Positions 16,753-25,673 of a stretch of 57,141 bases of DNA are shown here, piece by piece. Source of the stretch: an uncultured Prevotella sp. GTDB taxonomy: Bacteria; Bacteroidota; Bacteroidia; Bacteroidales; Bacteroidaceae. Position 1 is the stretch's first letter. Every line of letters starts with the position of its first letter. Below the pieces are notes generated by a model, which searched no databases, had not been told where the DNA came from, and saw only the letters and a program-made list of their open reading frames with translations. The position numbers and the translations under genes are program-made. The DNA is taken from NCBI GenBank assembly GCA_946548065.1, contig CAMNPM010000010.1, positions 1-57,141 on the forward strand, read 5' to 3'.

Positions 16753-17790
16753 ATGAGTCAACTGATAAAACCTGTAGGTTATAAGGCTCTGCTGGACATG
16801 AAGCAGACAGAGCAAGGCATCAAGCTGATCAAGGAGTTCTTTCAGCAGAATCTTTCCACTGAGCTGCGTCTGCGACGCGTGACGGCTCCGCTGTTTGTGT
16901 TGAAGGGCCTGGGTATCAACGACGACCTGAATGGCGTGGAGCGTGCGGTGACGTTTCCCATCAAGGACTTGGGCGACGCTCAGGCCGAGGTGGTGCACTC
17001 GCTGGCCAAGTGGAAACGGCTCAGCCTGGCGGAGTACCTGATTGAGCCGGGCTATGGCATCTATACCGATATGAATGCTATCCGGGCCGACGAGGAGCTG
17101 GACAACCTGCACTCGCTGTATGTGGACCAGTGGGACTGGGAGGCGGTGATTACTCGTGAACAGCGCACGGTGCATTTCCTGAAGGATGTGGTGGAGCGCA
17201 TCTATGCTGCCATCCGCCGCACGGAGTATCTGACGTGTGAGACTTATCCGCAGCTGAAGCCTTTCCTGCCAGAGCAGATTACCTTCATCCACGCGGAGGA
17301 CTTGTTGCAGATGTATCCCGATAAGACCCCGAAGGAGCGCGAGGATGCCATCTGCGCGCGGTATGGTGCCGTATTTATAATAGGTATAGGCGGCAGGTTG
17401 TCGAACGGCGAGAAGCACGACGGGCGTGCTCCTGACTACGACGACTGGTCGACGGTGGCTGAGAACGGGCAGGCAGGTCTGAATGGCGACATATTAATAT
17501 GGTATCCTGTCCTGGAACGTAGCTTTGAGCTCTCGTCGATGGGTATTCGTGTGGACAAGGAGTCGCTGCTGCGCCAGCTGAAGATGGAGGGTGAAGAGGA
17601 GCGCCAGACGCTCTACTTCCACCAGAAGCTGCTGAATGGCGAGTTGCCACTGAGTATTGGCGGCGGTATTGGTCAGAGCCGTCTGTGCATGGTGCTGCTG
17701 CACAAGGCTCACATTGGTGAGATACAAGCCAGCATCTGGCCCGATGATATGCGCCAGCAGTGCAAGGCACTGGGCATGCAGCTGATTTAG
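16753..17790 (+). CDS. asnA: Aspartate--ammonia ligase (ammonia-dependent asparagine synthetase)
   Basis: 345 residues from the ATG at 16753 (MSQLIKPVGYKALLDMKQTEQ). An in-frame TTG three codons earlier is not favoured. AsnA is a class II aminoacyl-tRNA-synthetase-like enzyme. Visible motifs include RLRRVTAPLFV, the DLNGVERAV segment, the SLYVDQWDWE loop, GIGGRLSNGEKHDGRAPDYDDW and the C-terminal GGGIGQSRLCMVLL ATP-binding motif 3. It converts aspartate, ammonia and ATP to asparagine in the cytoplasm. It stands alone with its own promoter and is followed by a hairpin at 17792-17810. Confidence 0.96.
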   Translation: MSQLIKPVGYKALLDMKQTEQGIKLIKEFFQQNLSTELRLRRVTAPLFVLKGLGINDDLNGVERAVTFPIKDLGDAQAEVVHSLAKWKRLSLAEYLIEPGYGIYTDMNAIRADEELDNLHSLYVDQWDWEAVITREQRTVHFLKDVVERIYAAIRRTEYLTCETYPQLKPFLPEQITFIHAEDLLQMYPDKTPKEREDAICARYGAVFIIGIGGRLSNGEKHDGRAPDYDDWSTVAENGQAGLNGDILIWYPVLERSFELSSMGIRVDKESLLRQLKMEGEEERQTLYFHQKLLNGELPLSIGGGIGQSRLCMVLLHKAHIGEIQASIWPDDMRQQCKALGMQLI

Positions 17791-17791
17791 G

Positions 17792-17810
17792 AGAGCCGTC
17801 AGGCGGCTCT
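17792..17810. terminator. Hairpin between convergent asnA and dnaX
   Basis: AGAGCCG-TCAGG-CGGCTCT, 7-bp perfect stem just after the asnA stop. The T run is poor, so termination is plausible but not certain; a partial repeat (AGAGCCGTCAG) follows at about 17829. Confidence 0.5.
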
Positions 17811-17846
17811 TATGCCAATTGCACGTTTAAGAGCCGTCAGTTGCTT

Positions 17847-19643
17847 TTAAGCTAATTGTAAGTCAAGGAGTTCCCTCAGTTTTGCGACTGAGGGATTTTC
17901 TTTTTCCATCAGTTCGTACTGTTCGCGACGGCTGAGGGTCTTCGTCTGAGCCTGATGCTCAGCCACGCGCATGTTGAGCGTGATGTCGTTGTTGCGCAAG
18001 TGCAACTTGAGGGTGCTGACAATCTTGCCCTTGATGGCCTCCATCTGCTCCATGGCCAGCTGGTTTTCCACCACCACCTCGATGGCTGGGAAATGCAGTA
18101 TGGTGGGGCTCATGTTCTTCATGCGGTTGGCCACACCGCTCAGATGCTGCGGCATACGGTTGCACATGGAGAGCCATTCCAACTCCAGCTCCTGCTGGTC
18201 GAACGTGTGCTGGTCGGCCTTTTGACCATCATTTTCTTGCTTGCCTTCATCGTTGCCCATTGCTGTCTGCCCGCTGCTGTTGCGGAGATTGGACCATGAG
18301 AAGCTGATGCTGGACTTGAGTTGCGGTTTCTTGTGCACCGGTCGCTGTGACGGGGCGGGTGAGGGTGATGCCGATGGGATGTGTGGTATCGGAGACTGAG
18401 CTGATGCGGTTGTCCTGGGGGTGGTTGAGGCAGCGGGCTCAGCCGCAGCTACCTGCGGGGCTGCTTTCCGGGGCTGGGCCGACTGCATCAGATGTTTGAA
18501 CAGGGATTTTAGTCTTCTGGGCTTGCGCCCACTGGCAGGCCCCTCCTCGGGCTGGGTAATCTGCGCTATCTGGATGAGGGTGAGCTCGACAAGCAGTCGC
18601 TTGTTGCTGGACTGTCGGTATTGTATGTCGCACTGGTTCATCAGTCGCAGGGCTTCGTAGAGCATGCGGTTCTCGCATCTCTTGGCTTGCTGCTGATAGC
18701 GCTGTCGCTGCTGGTCGCTGACCTCAAGCAGAGGCATCGTCTGCGGGTCCTTGGCCATGAGTACGTTGCGCACGTGTTTGGCAAGCCCCTGGATGAGCAG
18801 TCCGCCGTCAAAGCCTTTGTTGATGACCGTGTTGAGGAGTACCATGATGTCGCTAACCTTATTGTCGACGGCAAGGTCGATGATTTGGAAGTAGTTTTCC
18901 GCATCGAGCACGTTCAGGTCTTCGATGACCTTTTGGTAGGTGATGTTACCTTGGCAGAACGAGGCACACTGGTCGAAGATGGACAGTGCGTCGCGCATGC
19001 CTCCGTCAGCCTTCTCGGCAATGACCGCCAGTGCCTCTTCCTCATAGGTGATGCCTTCCTTCTGGGCCACCGACTTCAGGTGGTCGATGGTGTTGCGCAC
19101 TGTCATGCGCTCGAAGTCGTATATCTGGCACCGACTCAGAATGGTTGGCAATATCTTGTGCTTCTCAGTGGTGGCGAGGATGAAGATGACGTGCGCAGGC
19201 GGCTCTTCGAGCGTCTTGAGAAAGGCGTTGAAGGCGGCTGTAGACAGCATGTGTACCTCGTCGATGATGAAAACCTTATATTTCCCTACCTGGGGAGGAA
19301 TTCTGGTCTGCTCCATCAGGGTCTTGATGTGCTCTACCGAGTTGTTGGACGCAGCGTCAAGCTCGAAGATGTTGAACGAACGTTGTTCGTTGAAAGCCAG
19401 ACAACTCTCGCAGTGTTCGCAAGCCTCGCCTTCGGCCGTGGGCGACAGACAGTTGATAGCTTTGGCGAAGATGCGGGCGCAGGTTGTCTTGCCTACGCCG
19501 CGAGGGCCGCAGAAGAGGTAGGCATGAGCCAGCTTGCCACTTTTGACGGCATTCTTCAGGGTGGTGGTGAGAGCCTGCTGTCCTACCACGCTGTCGAACG
19601 AGGTAGGGCGGTATTTTCGGGCTGAAACAATATATTCTTCCAT
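17847..19643 (-). CDS. dnaX: DNA polymerase III subunit gamma/tau
   Basis: 598 residues from the ATG at 19643 (MEEYIVSARKYRP). The clamp-loader AAA+ ATPase has Walker A GPRGVGKT (46-53), four zinc-binding cysteines (65, 75, 78, 81), the DEVHM Walker B and the LSRCQ sensor/arginine-finger motif. After domain III a low-complexity Ala/Pro/Ser linker (about 385-440) leads to a divergent tau-like C-terminus. It loads the sliding clamp at the replication fork. I did not identify a programmed-frameshift site. Promoter element at 19664-19671, divergent from the ftsB-like gene. Confidence 0.95.
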   Translation of the reverse strand: MEEYIVSARKYRPTSFDSVVGQQALTTTLKNAVKSGKLAHAYLFCGPRGVGKTTCARIFAKAINCLSPTAEGEACEHCESCLAFNEQRSFNIFELDAASNNSVEHIKTLMEQTRIPPQVGKYKVFIIDEVHMLSTAAFNAFLKTLEEPPAHVIFILATTEKHKILPTILSRCQIYDFERMTVRNTIDHLKSVAQKEGITYEEEALAVIAEKADGGMRDALSIFDQCASFCQGNITYQKVIEDLNVLDAENYFQIIDLAVDNKVSDIMVLLNTVINKGFDGGLLIQGLAKHVRNVLMAKDPQTMPLLEVSDQQRQRYQQQAKRCENRMLYEALRLMNQCDIQYRQSSNKRLLVELTLIQIAQITQPEEGPASGRKPRRLKSLFKHLMQSAQPRKAAPQVAAAEPAASTTPRTTASAQSPIPHIPSASPSPAPSQRPVHKKPQLKSSISFSWSNLRNSSGQTAMGNDEGKQENDGQKADQHTFDQQELELEWLSMCNRMPQHLSGVANRMKNMSPTILHFPAIEVVVENQLAMEQMEAIKGKIVSTLKLHLRNNDITLNMRVAEHQAQTKTLSRREQYELMEKENPSVAKLRELLDLQLA

Positions 19644-19663
19644 GTTTTTTGAGAATTTGCCCA

Positions 19664-19671
19664 CAAAGGTA
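19664..19671 (-). promoter_or_regulatory. -7 element upstream of dnaX
   Basis: Minus strand TACCTTTG, 21 bases before the dnaX ATG. Confidence 0.7.
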
Positions 19672-19715
19672 CGAAAAAGATTAGATTTTAATGTTTAGAG
19701 TTGAGAGAAATTTTG

Positions 19716-19723
19716 TAATTTTG
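19716..19723 (+). promoter_or_regulatory. -7 element upstream of the ftsB-like gene
   Basis: TAATTTTG, 20 bases before the ATG at 19743; divergent from the dnaX promoter. Confidence 0.6.
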
Positions 19724-19742
19724 TAGCCAAAACAGCAAAAGT

Positions 19743-20084
19743 ATGAAAAATCTGAAGAATATCTGGAAGATCATCTGCCGCGTCAAAGGCCTCAAGTACA
19801 TTGTGGTGACCGTAATAGCTTTTGTACTGATAGGCTTTGTGGACGAGAATAGTGTATGGCATCATATTCAGAACAAGCAACGTATTGGTGAACTGGAGGA
19901 GGAGATACAGGAGAATCTGGCCATCCACGAGCGTAACAATGCCCAGTTGAGAGAGCTGAACACCAATCCCCATGCTATTCGCAAGATAGCCCGTGAGCGC
20001 TATTTCATGAAAGCCGACGATGAGGATATCTTCGTGTTGAACGACGACTATAAGCCCCAGACCACCGATGAGACAGCTGAGTAA
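19743..20084 (+). CDS. ftsB: Septum formation initiator family protein (FtsB/DivIC-like)
   Basis: 113 residues. A short basic cytoplasmic N-terminus, one transmembrane segment (about 19-36), a coiled coil (about 44-75, QRIGELEEEIQENLAI) and the family motif IRKIARERYFM near residue 85. Such proteins act with FtsL and FtsQ at the divisome in the inner membrane. The 3' end overlaps the next gene by 17 bases. It opens a plus-strand run that reaches plsC. Confidence 0.85.
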   Translation: MKNLKNIWKIICRVKGLKYIVVTVIAFVLIGFVDENSVWHHIQNKQRIGELEEEIQENLAIHERNNAQLRELNTNPHAIRKIARERYFMKADDEDIFVLNDDYKPQTTDETAE

Positions 20085-20469
20085 GACAGAAACCTACGTG
20101 ATGCTGGCAGGCGGCTTGCTGATGGTGATAGGCTCAGGTGCCAGCTTGCTGCTCCAGCCGTGGGCTCCCTATGTCTTTGCACCGGGTGCCTTGATGTTTG
20201 CCGCCATGCAGATGCTCCAGCGCTATGAGGGGCAGAACTTCACTGTCCGCCGGTTGCGCAGGATGATGCTTGTGAGTGACGTGCTCTTCCTGTTGGCTGC
20301 CTTGCTGATGTTTGCCAGTCGGGGAAATTTCTTTGGGGTGGACTACTTATTATATATAAAATATGTACACAACAACTGGATTGTCGTTTTGCTTGTTGCT
20401 GCCATTCTTCAGCTCTATACAAGCCACCGAATTGCTAACGAATTAGAAAAAGAGGCAAAAAAACGCTAA
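20068..20469 (+). CDS. Four-helix integral membrane protein of unknown function
   Basis: 133 residues with four hydrophobic segments (about 11-29, 34-50, 66-84, 98-118) and short charged loops; the C-terminal tail is Lys/Glu-rich. No signal peptide and no recognised catalytic motif. It starts inside the end of the ftsB-like gene, so it is translated with it and may be a partner in the cell envelope (inference from position only). Confidence 0.8.
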   Translation: MRQLSKTETYVMLAGGLLMVIGSGASLLLQPWAPYVFAPGALMFAAMQMLQRYEGQNFTVRRLRRMMLVSDVLFLLAALLMFASRGNFFGVDYLLYIKYVHNNWIVVLLVAAILQLYTSHRIANELEKEAKKR

Positions 20470-20528
20470 ATAATTGCGCAAATGTTTTAAAATGAGCAAA
20501 TATTTTTTCTTATTTCGAGATAACATAG

Positions 20529-20536
20529 TATTTTTG
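20529..20536 (+). promoter_or_regulatory. -7 element upstream of the DUF4369 lipoprotein gene
   Basis: TATTTTTG lies 33 bases before the ATG at 20569 in the 99-base gap after the membrane protein gene. Confidence 0.5.
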
Positions 20537-20568
20537 TGCTCGAAAATAAGAAAACTTAAATATTCTCT

Positions 20569-21333
20569 ATGAACAAAATTTTATTTGCATCCGTCGCTGT
20601 AGCCATGCTTGCCTCATGTGCCAGCTCGTATAATGTGACAGGTTCATCGTCTGTCTCAGCACTAGACGGAAGCAAACTCTATTTGAAGACTATCAAGTCG
20701 GGGGCGTTGAAGGCCATTGACTCTTGTGAAGTAGTGCACGGTGAGTTCCATTTTGCAGGTTTGCTGGACTCGGTGCGTATGGCCAACCTCTTCATGGACG
20801 ACGAGAGCATCATGCCCGTTGTGCTGGAAGAGGGCGAGATTGTGGTGCAGATAGGTCCTGCCGGACCAAGTGTGGGCGGTACCCCTCTGAATGATAGCCT
20901 GTATAAGTTTATCGACAAGCACAACCAGCTGATTAGCCAGATGAACGAGCTGGGACACAAGCAGAACCAGATGATTCTGGACGGCATCGCTGAAGACTCG
21001 ATTGCCGCTCAGCTGAATGCTGAGGCAGCGCAGATTACAGCGGCCGAAGACGATCTGGTGACCAAGTTTATCGAGGCTAACTTCGACAACGTATTGGGTC
21101 CTGGCGTATTTATGATGATTACCAGCCAGTATCGCTATCCCATCCTGACCCCTCAGATAGAATATATCATGTCGAAGGCCACCAAGACCTTCAAGGAAGA
21201 TCCCTATGTGAAAGACTACTATCAGACGGCCCAGGAGAACGAACAGCGCATGAACGGACTAAGCGAGCCGGTGACGCCTGTTGCGGCAGACAGCGCAGCC
21301 AAGGCTCCTGCTCCTCTGAATCTGCCACGATGA
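20569..21333 (+). CDS. DUF4369-type lipoprotein
   Basis: 254 residues. The signal peptide ends in the lipobox LASC (Cys17), so it is a lipoprotein. The N-terminal half is the all-beta region seen in DUF4369 (LYLKTIKSGALKAIDSCEV, then a VVLEEGEIVVQI strand). In Bacteroidetes this domain often precedes a thioredoxin-like domain; here no CxxC follows. The rest is helical and Gln/Glu-rich, ending in a Pro/Ala-rich tail. Its stop overlaps the pyrC start (ATGA). Function unknown. Confidence 0.75.
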   Translation: MNKILFASVAVAMLASCASSYNVTGSSSVSALDGSKLYLKTIKSGALKAIDSCEVVHGEFHFAGLLDSVRMANLFMDDESIMPVVLEEGEIVVQIGPAGPSVGGTPLNDSLYKFIDKHNQLISQMNELGHKQNQMILDGIAEDSIAAQLNAEAAQITAAEDDLVTKFIEANFDNVLGPGVFMMITSQYRYPILTPQIEYIMSKATKTFKEDPYVKDYYQTAQENEQRMNGLSEPVTPVAADSAAKAPAPLNLPR

Positions 21334-22682
21334 TGAAGACACTGATACGTGGGGGACATATTGTCAATGAAGGGCGCATCTTCGAAGGCGACATCGTCAT
21401 CGCCGGCGGGAACATAGAGTGCATTGCTAAGGCATCGCAGATAGCAGATGCCGCCGAGTATGATGAGGTGATTAATGCCTCGGGCTGCTATGTGCTGCCA
21501 GGAGTCATCGACGACCATGTGCATTTCCGTGAACCCGGACTGACCCAGAAAGCCGATATAGACAGCGAGAGCCGGGCCGCCGCGGCTGGCGGTGTGACTT
21601 CGTATTTCGATATGCCCAACTGTGTGCCTCAGACTACAACTCTGGAGGCTTTGGACGAGAAGTTCAAGTTGGCCCGGATGCGCAGTCATGTCAATTATTC
21701 ATTTTTCTTTGGAGCCACCAACGACAATGCCGATAGTTTTGGCCAGCTGGATGCCAGTCGTATTCCAGGCATCAAGCTCTTCATGGGGTCGTCGACAGGC
21801 AATATGTTGGTTGACAAGCAGCAGGCTCTAGAGCGCATCTTCCAGTCGTGCAAACTACCCTTGATGGTGCATTGCGAGGATACTGAAATCATCAATCGCA
21901 ATATGAAAGCCGCCAAGGAGGCTTGGGGCGATGATCCCCCGGTGGCTCTTCATGCAATGATACGCAGCGAGGAAGCCTGTCTGGCATCGTCGCGCAAGGC
22001 TGTTGAACTAGCAAAGAAGTATGGTACCCGTCTGCATGTTGCACATGTCTCGACCGCAGAAGAGTTGGAACTCTTTGATGCAGCTATCCACTATGATGGT
22101 GAGAGAATCACGGCAGAGGCCTGCGTGGGTCATCTCTTTTTTACCCAGTTGGACCATGACAGGCTTGGAGCCATGATAAAGGTGAATCCAGCCATCAAGA
22201 CCCCTGTAGATCAGTATATGCTGCGCCAGGCCTTAAGCGACGGGCGCATTACGGTAATAGGAACCGACCACGCCCCTCATCTGTTGCAACAGAAAGAAGG
22301 AGGCTGCGTCAAGGCGGCATCAGGAATGCCGATGATTCAGTTCTCGCTGGTCACGATGTTGGAGCTTGTCGATGCAAAAGTCATTACCCTGGAGCGGCTG
22401 GTGGAGCTGATGTGCCACCATCCGGCCCGGCTGTTTGGAGTACAGCAGCGCGGATTCCTGCGCAAGGGCTATCGTGCCGACCTGGTTCTGGTGAGGCCTG
22501 ATGCTCCCTGGACTGTGACGCCCGACTGCATTCTGAGCAAGTGCGGATGGAGTCCGGTGGAGGGACACGAATACCGCTGGTGCGTGGAGCGTACCTTGTG
22601 CAACGGGGAGTCGGTATATGCTAATGGTCGGGTGAATGACAAGGTGTTAGGCGAGGAAATCACGTTCCGGCATGAAGATTGA
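21330..22682 (+). CDS. pyrC: Dihydroorotase
   Basis: 450 residues, the class I (allantoinase-like) length. Metal-binding DDHVHFREPG (about 61-70), later catalytic histidines in MVHCED and HVAHVSTAEE, and the DHAPH active-site aspartate are all present. It cyclises carbamoyl-aspartate to dihydroorotate in pyrimidine synthesis. An alternative ATG lies one codon later. It overlaps the lipoprotein gene by 4 bases and the MetH-activation-domain gene by 11 bases. Confidence 0.95.
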   Translation: MMKTLIRGGHIVNEGRIFEGDIVIAGGNIECIAKASQIADAAEYDEVINASGCYVLPGVIDDHVHFREPGLTQKADIDSESRAAAAGGVTSYFDMPNCVPQTTTLEALDEKFKLARMRSHVNYSFFFGATNDNADSFGQLDASRIPGIKLFMGSSTGNMLVDKQQALERIFQSCKLPLMVHCEDTEIINRNMKAAKEAWGDDPPVALHAMIRSEEACLASSRKAVELAKKYGTRLHVAHVSTAEELELFDAAIHYDGERITAEACVGHLFFTQLDHDRLGAMIKVNPAIKTPVDQYMLRQALSDGRITVIGTDHAPHLLQQKEGGCVKAASGMPMIQFSLVTMLELVDAKVITLERLVELMCHHPARLFGVQQRGFLRKGYRADLVLVRPDAPWTVTPDCILSKCGWSPVEGHEYRWCVERTLCNGESVYANGRVNDKVLGEEITFRHED

Positions 22683-23478
22683 TTATTCCATTAGCGATGT
22701 AGCCCCATACATCAACTGGAACTATTTCTTTTATGCTTGGGGTATGCATAATAAACCAGACCCCGAGAAGGGCAAGCTTCGTCAGGAGGCCCTGCAGGTG
22801 TTAGACGGGCTGGAAGGGCATTATTCTACTCATGCGTTGTTCGTCATTGCCAAAGCCCGTCAGGACGGTGACGACGTGGTGGTGGAGCTAGGCCAACGGA
22901 TAGTACGAATACCCTTCCTCCGGCAGCAGCAAAGCGATAGCGACTTTCTCTGTCTGGCTGATTTCATTCTTCCATTGGACGTTGAACAGGCAGCAGAGAT
23001 GGGTATCTTTGCCACGTCAGTGGATCTTGGCATGGAGACCGACTTTGAGAATGATGCCTATCAAAAGATGATGGTGCAGCTGCTGGCTGATCGACTGGCT
23101 GAAGCAACGGCCGAGCGAATGCATGAAGAGGTGCGCAAGCATTACTGGGGTTATGCTCCCAATGAACAGCTGACCATTCAGCAGTTGCATACGGAACAGT
23201 TTCAGGGCATACGTCCTGCTGTTGGCTATCCGTCGTTGCCTGACACCAGTCTCAATTTTGTCATTGACGAAGTCATAGACATGAAGCAGATAAGTATCCG
23301 ACTGACTGAAAGTGGCGCTATGCGCCCACATGCCAGTGTGAGCGGATTCATGATAGCCCATCCGCGAGCCCGCTACTTCTCGCTGGGAAAGATAGGCGAA
23401 GACCAACTTGCTGACTATGCCTGCAGAAGAGGGTTGCCACTCACCGTGATGCGGAAGTTTCTGGCTTCAAACCTTTGA
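22672..23478 (+). CDS. Stand-alone MetH reactivation (vitamin B12-dependent methionine synthase activation) domain protein
   Basis: 268 residues. The C-terminal two-thirds match the SAM-binding activation domain at the end of cobalamin-dependent methionine synthase: the GIRPAVGYPSLPD motif (SAM binding RPxxGYP), RLTESGAMRPHASVSGF, and a final DQLADYACRRG segment like E. coli MetH. The domain binds SAM and remethylates inactive cob(II)alamin bound to MetH. Here it is a separate polypeptide with no cobalamin or folate domain, overlapping pyrC by 11 bases. It probably services a MetH encoded elsewhere, or another corrinoid enzyme (inference). Confidence 0.88.
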   Translation: MKIDYSISDVAPYINWNYFFYAWGMHNKPDPEKGKLRQEALQVLDGLEGHYSTHALFVIAKARQDGDDVVVELGQRIVRIPFLRQQQSDSDFLCLADFILPLDVEQAAEMGIFATSVDLGMETDFENDAYQKMMVQLLADRLAEATAERMHEEVRKHYWGYAPNEQLTIQQLHTEQFQGIRPAVGYPSLPDTSLNFVIDEVIDMKQISIRLTESGAMRPHASVSGFMIAHPRARYFSLGKIGEDQLADYACRRGLPLTVMRKFLASNL

Positions 23479-23506
23479 TTTTTAAATTAAATAATAAATT
23501 GCAGAT

Positions 23507-24469
23507 ATGATTGCTCGTTATGCCATAGTGTTTTTCTTTGTGATGGGACTTGTCGTTGCTCCTCTTGTGTTCGCCCTGCTGTGTCGCTGGCTGGCTCCGC
23601 GCCGTGTCTGGCGGAAAGCCGCCGTCGCGTGTACATTAATTATATGGGCCCTTGTGGGGTATGGCACACTGGTGGGCTTTGCTAAGCTGGAGGTCCGTGA
23701 GTGCGAATATGCTTCTGCCGACTTGCCCCAGGCTTTCGATGGCTATCGGATAGTGCATTTCAGCGATGCTCATGTGGGTACCTTGGAGGGCTGGCGGAAG
23801 TGGATGTTGCAGCGAGCCATTGACACCATTAACAGCCTTAGGCCTGATGCCATCGTCTTCACGGGCGACTTGGAGAATCTTCATCCCGATGAATTGAAGG
23901 AGCAGGCAGCTGTGCTTCGTCAGCTGCATGCCAAGGACGGTGTGTTCAGCGTTCTGGGCAATCATGACTATCCCACTTATCTTGACCTCAACGAGGTCAG
24001 TAAGGAGCGCCTGGTAAAGCTGACCACCCAGTATGAGCGGGATATGGGTTGGCAACTATTGCTGAACGAGCATAAGGTGATACGTCGCGACTCCGACTCC
24101 ATAGTCATTGCCGGTATGGAAAACTGGGGTAATCTGAAACGCATGCCGCGCAGGGGTGATGTCAAGAAGACTATGGAAGGGGTCAGTCCTTCCTCGTTTG
24201 TGGTGATGCTGCAGCACGACCCCACAGCCTGGCGCAACAAGATTGTGCCTGAGTGTCATGCACAGCTGACGCTGAGCGGACATACACACGGCGGACAGTT
24301 CTCGGTCTTTGGCTGGTCACCGGCTTCGTTTACCTACGACGTGTGGGGCGGCTGGGACCATGAGGGCGAACGGGCTATGTTTGTCTCTACAGGGTTGGGA
24401 GCCCTGATACCCTTCCGTCTGAACATGCCAGGCGAGATAGTGGTGATGACGCTGAAACGGAAATACTAA
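23507..24469 (+). CDS. Membrane-anchored metallophosphoesterase
   Basis: 320 residues. Two N-terminal membrane segments (about 5-27 and 39-58), then the calcineurin-like phosphoesterase core: HFSDAHVG, FTGDLEN, GNHDY, and the C-terminal SGHTHGGQ. This YaeI/YkuE-like arrangement is typical of membrane metallophosphoesterases acting on lipid or nucleotide phosphates. Substrate is not readable. It precedes plsC by 20 bases, so a role in phospholipid metabolism is plausible (inference). Confidence 0.88.
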   Translation: MIARYAIVFFFVMGLVVAPLVFALLCRWLAPRRVWRKAAVACTLIIWALVGYGTLVGFAKLEVRECEYASADLPQAFDGYRIVHFSDAHVGTLEGWRKWMLQRAIDTINSLRPDAIVFTGDLENLHPDELKEQAAVLRQLHAKDGVFSVLGNHDYPTYLDLNEVSKERLVKLTTQYERDMGWQLLLNEHKVIRRDSDSIVIAGMENWGNLKRMPRRGDVKKTMEGVSPSSFVVMLQHDPTAWRNKIVPECHAQLTLSGHTHGGQFSVFGWSPASFTYDVWGGWDHEGERAMFVSTGLGALIPFRLNMPGEIVVMTLKRKY

Positions 24470-24489
24470 CAATAGCAGCAATACGGCAT

Positions 24490-25254
24490 ATGATGAAGTT
24501 CCTTTACTGTATCTATCAGATTCTTGTAGCCATCCCTGTTACCATTGTGATGACCATCTGGACTGCCATTCTTGTGGGATTGGGTTGTACGCTGGGCGAC
24601 GGACATTTTTGGGGTTATTATCCAGGACGTTGGTGGGCTCGTGTCGTTACCCGCGCCTTCTTGCTGCCTGTCAAGGTTGAGGGACGCGAACATCTGGAAC
24701 CCAATCAGTCGTATGTCTTCGTGGCCAATCATCAGGGTGCTTTCGACATCTTCCTCATCTATGGCTTTCTGGACCGCAACTTCAAGTGGATGATGAAGTA
24801 CCAGATTCAGCAGATACCCTTTGTGGGCTATGCCTGCCGTAAGTCGCACCAGATCATGGTCGACAAGCGTGGAGTCGGGGCGGTGCGTAAGACTTATACG
24901 GCAGCCCGTCAGATACTGCAGAGCGGTAATTGCTCTGTGGTGGTGTTCCCAGAGGGAGCACGTACGTTTACAGGCCACATGGGGACGTTCCGCAAAGGAG
25001 CCTTTGCTTTGGCCGATGAGTTGCAGCTGCCTGTGGTGCCACTTACCATCAATGGGTCGTTTAACGTAATGCCTCGAATGAAGGACTGGCATTTCGCCAG
25101 TTGGCATCCGCTGTCGCTGACCATCCACACCCCTATCTATCCCATCGGTACTGGCTTACAGAATGTGGAGGCAACCATGCGGCAGGCTTACGACAGTGTC
25201 ATGTCAGCCCTGACACCAGAATACCAGGGCTTTGTGGAAAATCCTGATCAGTAA
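24490..25254 (+). CDS. plsC: 1-acyl-sn-glycerol-3-phosphate acyltransferase
   Basis: 254 residues; a second in-frame ATG follows at once. A hydrophobic N-terminal segment (about 6-30) anchors it. The acyltransferase blocks are NHQGAFD (HX4D catalytic motif) and VFPEGART (substrate phosphate binding). It acylates lysophosphatidic acid to phosphatidic acid at the inner membrane. It is the last gene of the ftsB-to-plsC plus-strand run. Confidence 0.9.
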   Translation: MMKFLYCIYQILVAIPVTIVMTIWTAILVGLGCTLGDGHFWGYYPGRWWARVVTRAFLLPVKVEGREHLEPNQSYVFVANHQGAFDIFLIYGFLDRNFKWMMKYQIQQIPFVGYACRKSHQIMVDKRGVGAVRKTYTAARQILQSGNCSVVVFPEGARTFTGHMGTFRKGAFALADELQLPVVPLTINGSFNVMPRMKDWHFASWHPLSLTIHTPIYPIGTGLQNVEATMRQAYDSVMSALTPEYQGFVENPDQ

Positions 25255-25353
25255 CTCAACTATCGTGCGCGTTGCTTGCTTCAGTTTCAGAGGTAATAGC
25301 GTCGTTTTTGCTCATTTTCAGTGAAAAACCTTTGCGGTTCCGATTTTTCTTCT

Positions 25354-25361
25354 TATCTTTG
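25354..25361 (+). promoter_or_regulatory. -7 element in front of the Rpn-type remnant
   Basis: TATCTTTG followed by C, directly at the beginning of the decayed reading frame at 25361-25570, so the original promoter may survive. Confidence 0.45.
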
Positions 25362-25570
25362 CCGATGTAACTATTGAACGCAACATACAATATGGCACAG
25401 TCAGTACGAGGCAAATAGAAGGTCATGCGAAAGGTCTTGCCGAAGGCCTTGCCGAAGGTCGTGAGGAAGGAATCTTGGGAACGGCCCGCAAGATGAAGGC
25501 CAAAGGTTATGCGGCTGAAGACATAGCTGAGATTACAGGCCTGTCCGCTGATAATATAGAAGCGCCATAA
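25361..25570 (+). pseudogene. C-terminal remnant of an Rpn/PD-(D/E)XK-type transposase-like nuclease
   Basis: An open frame without a start codon whose end reads as the typical tail of Rpn-family recombination-promoting nucleases: repeated EGxAKG/AEGLAEGREEG, then ARKMKAKGYAAEDIAEITGLS and a stop at 25568-25570. The PD-(D/E)XK catalytic domain is missing; only about 70 codons remain. An apparent ATG at 25392 is in another frame and stops after eight codons. A terminator-like hairpin follows at 25580-25609. The deletion leaves the promoter-like element and the tail side by side. Confidence 0.7.
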
Positions 25571-25579
25571 AACCTCTCG

Positions 25580-25609
25580 TCATCCCTGCCGTGTGACAGG
25601 CGGGGATGA
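25580..25609. terminator. Hairpin after the Rpn-type remnant
   Basis: Arms TCATCCCTGCC and GGCGGGGATGA with an 8-base loop. It lacks a strong T run but sits 10 bases after the remnant stop codon. Confidence 0.55.
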
Positions 25610-25673
25610 TATAAGAAGATGTCAAGATTGTTTGGGTGGAAAACTCTCAACGAGAAAAGGGGCTGGAAAACGT

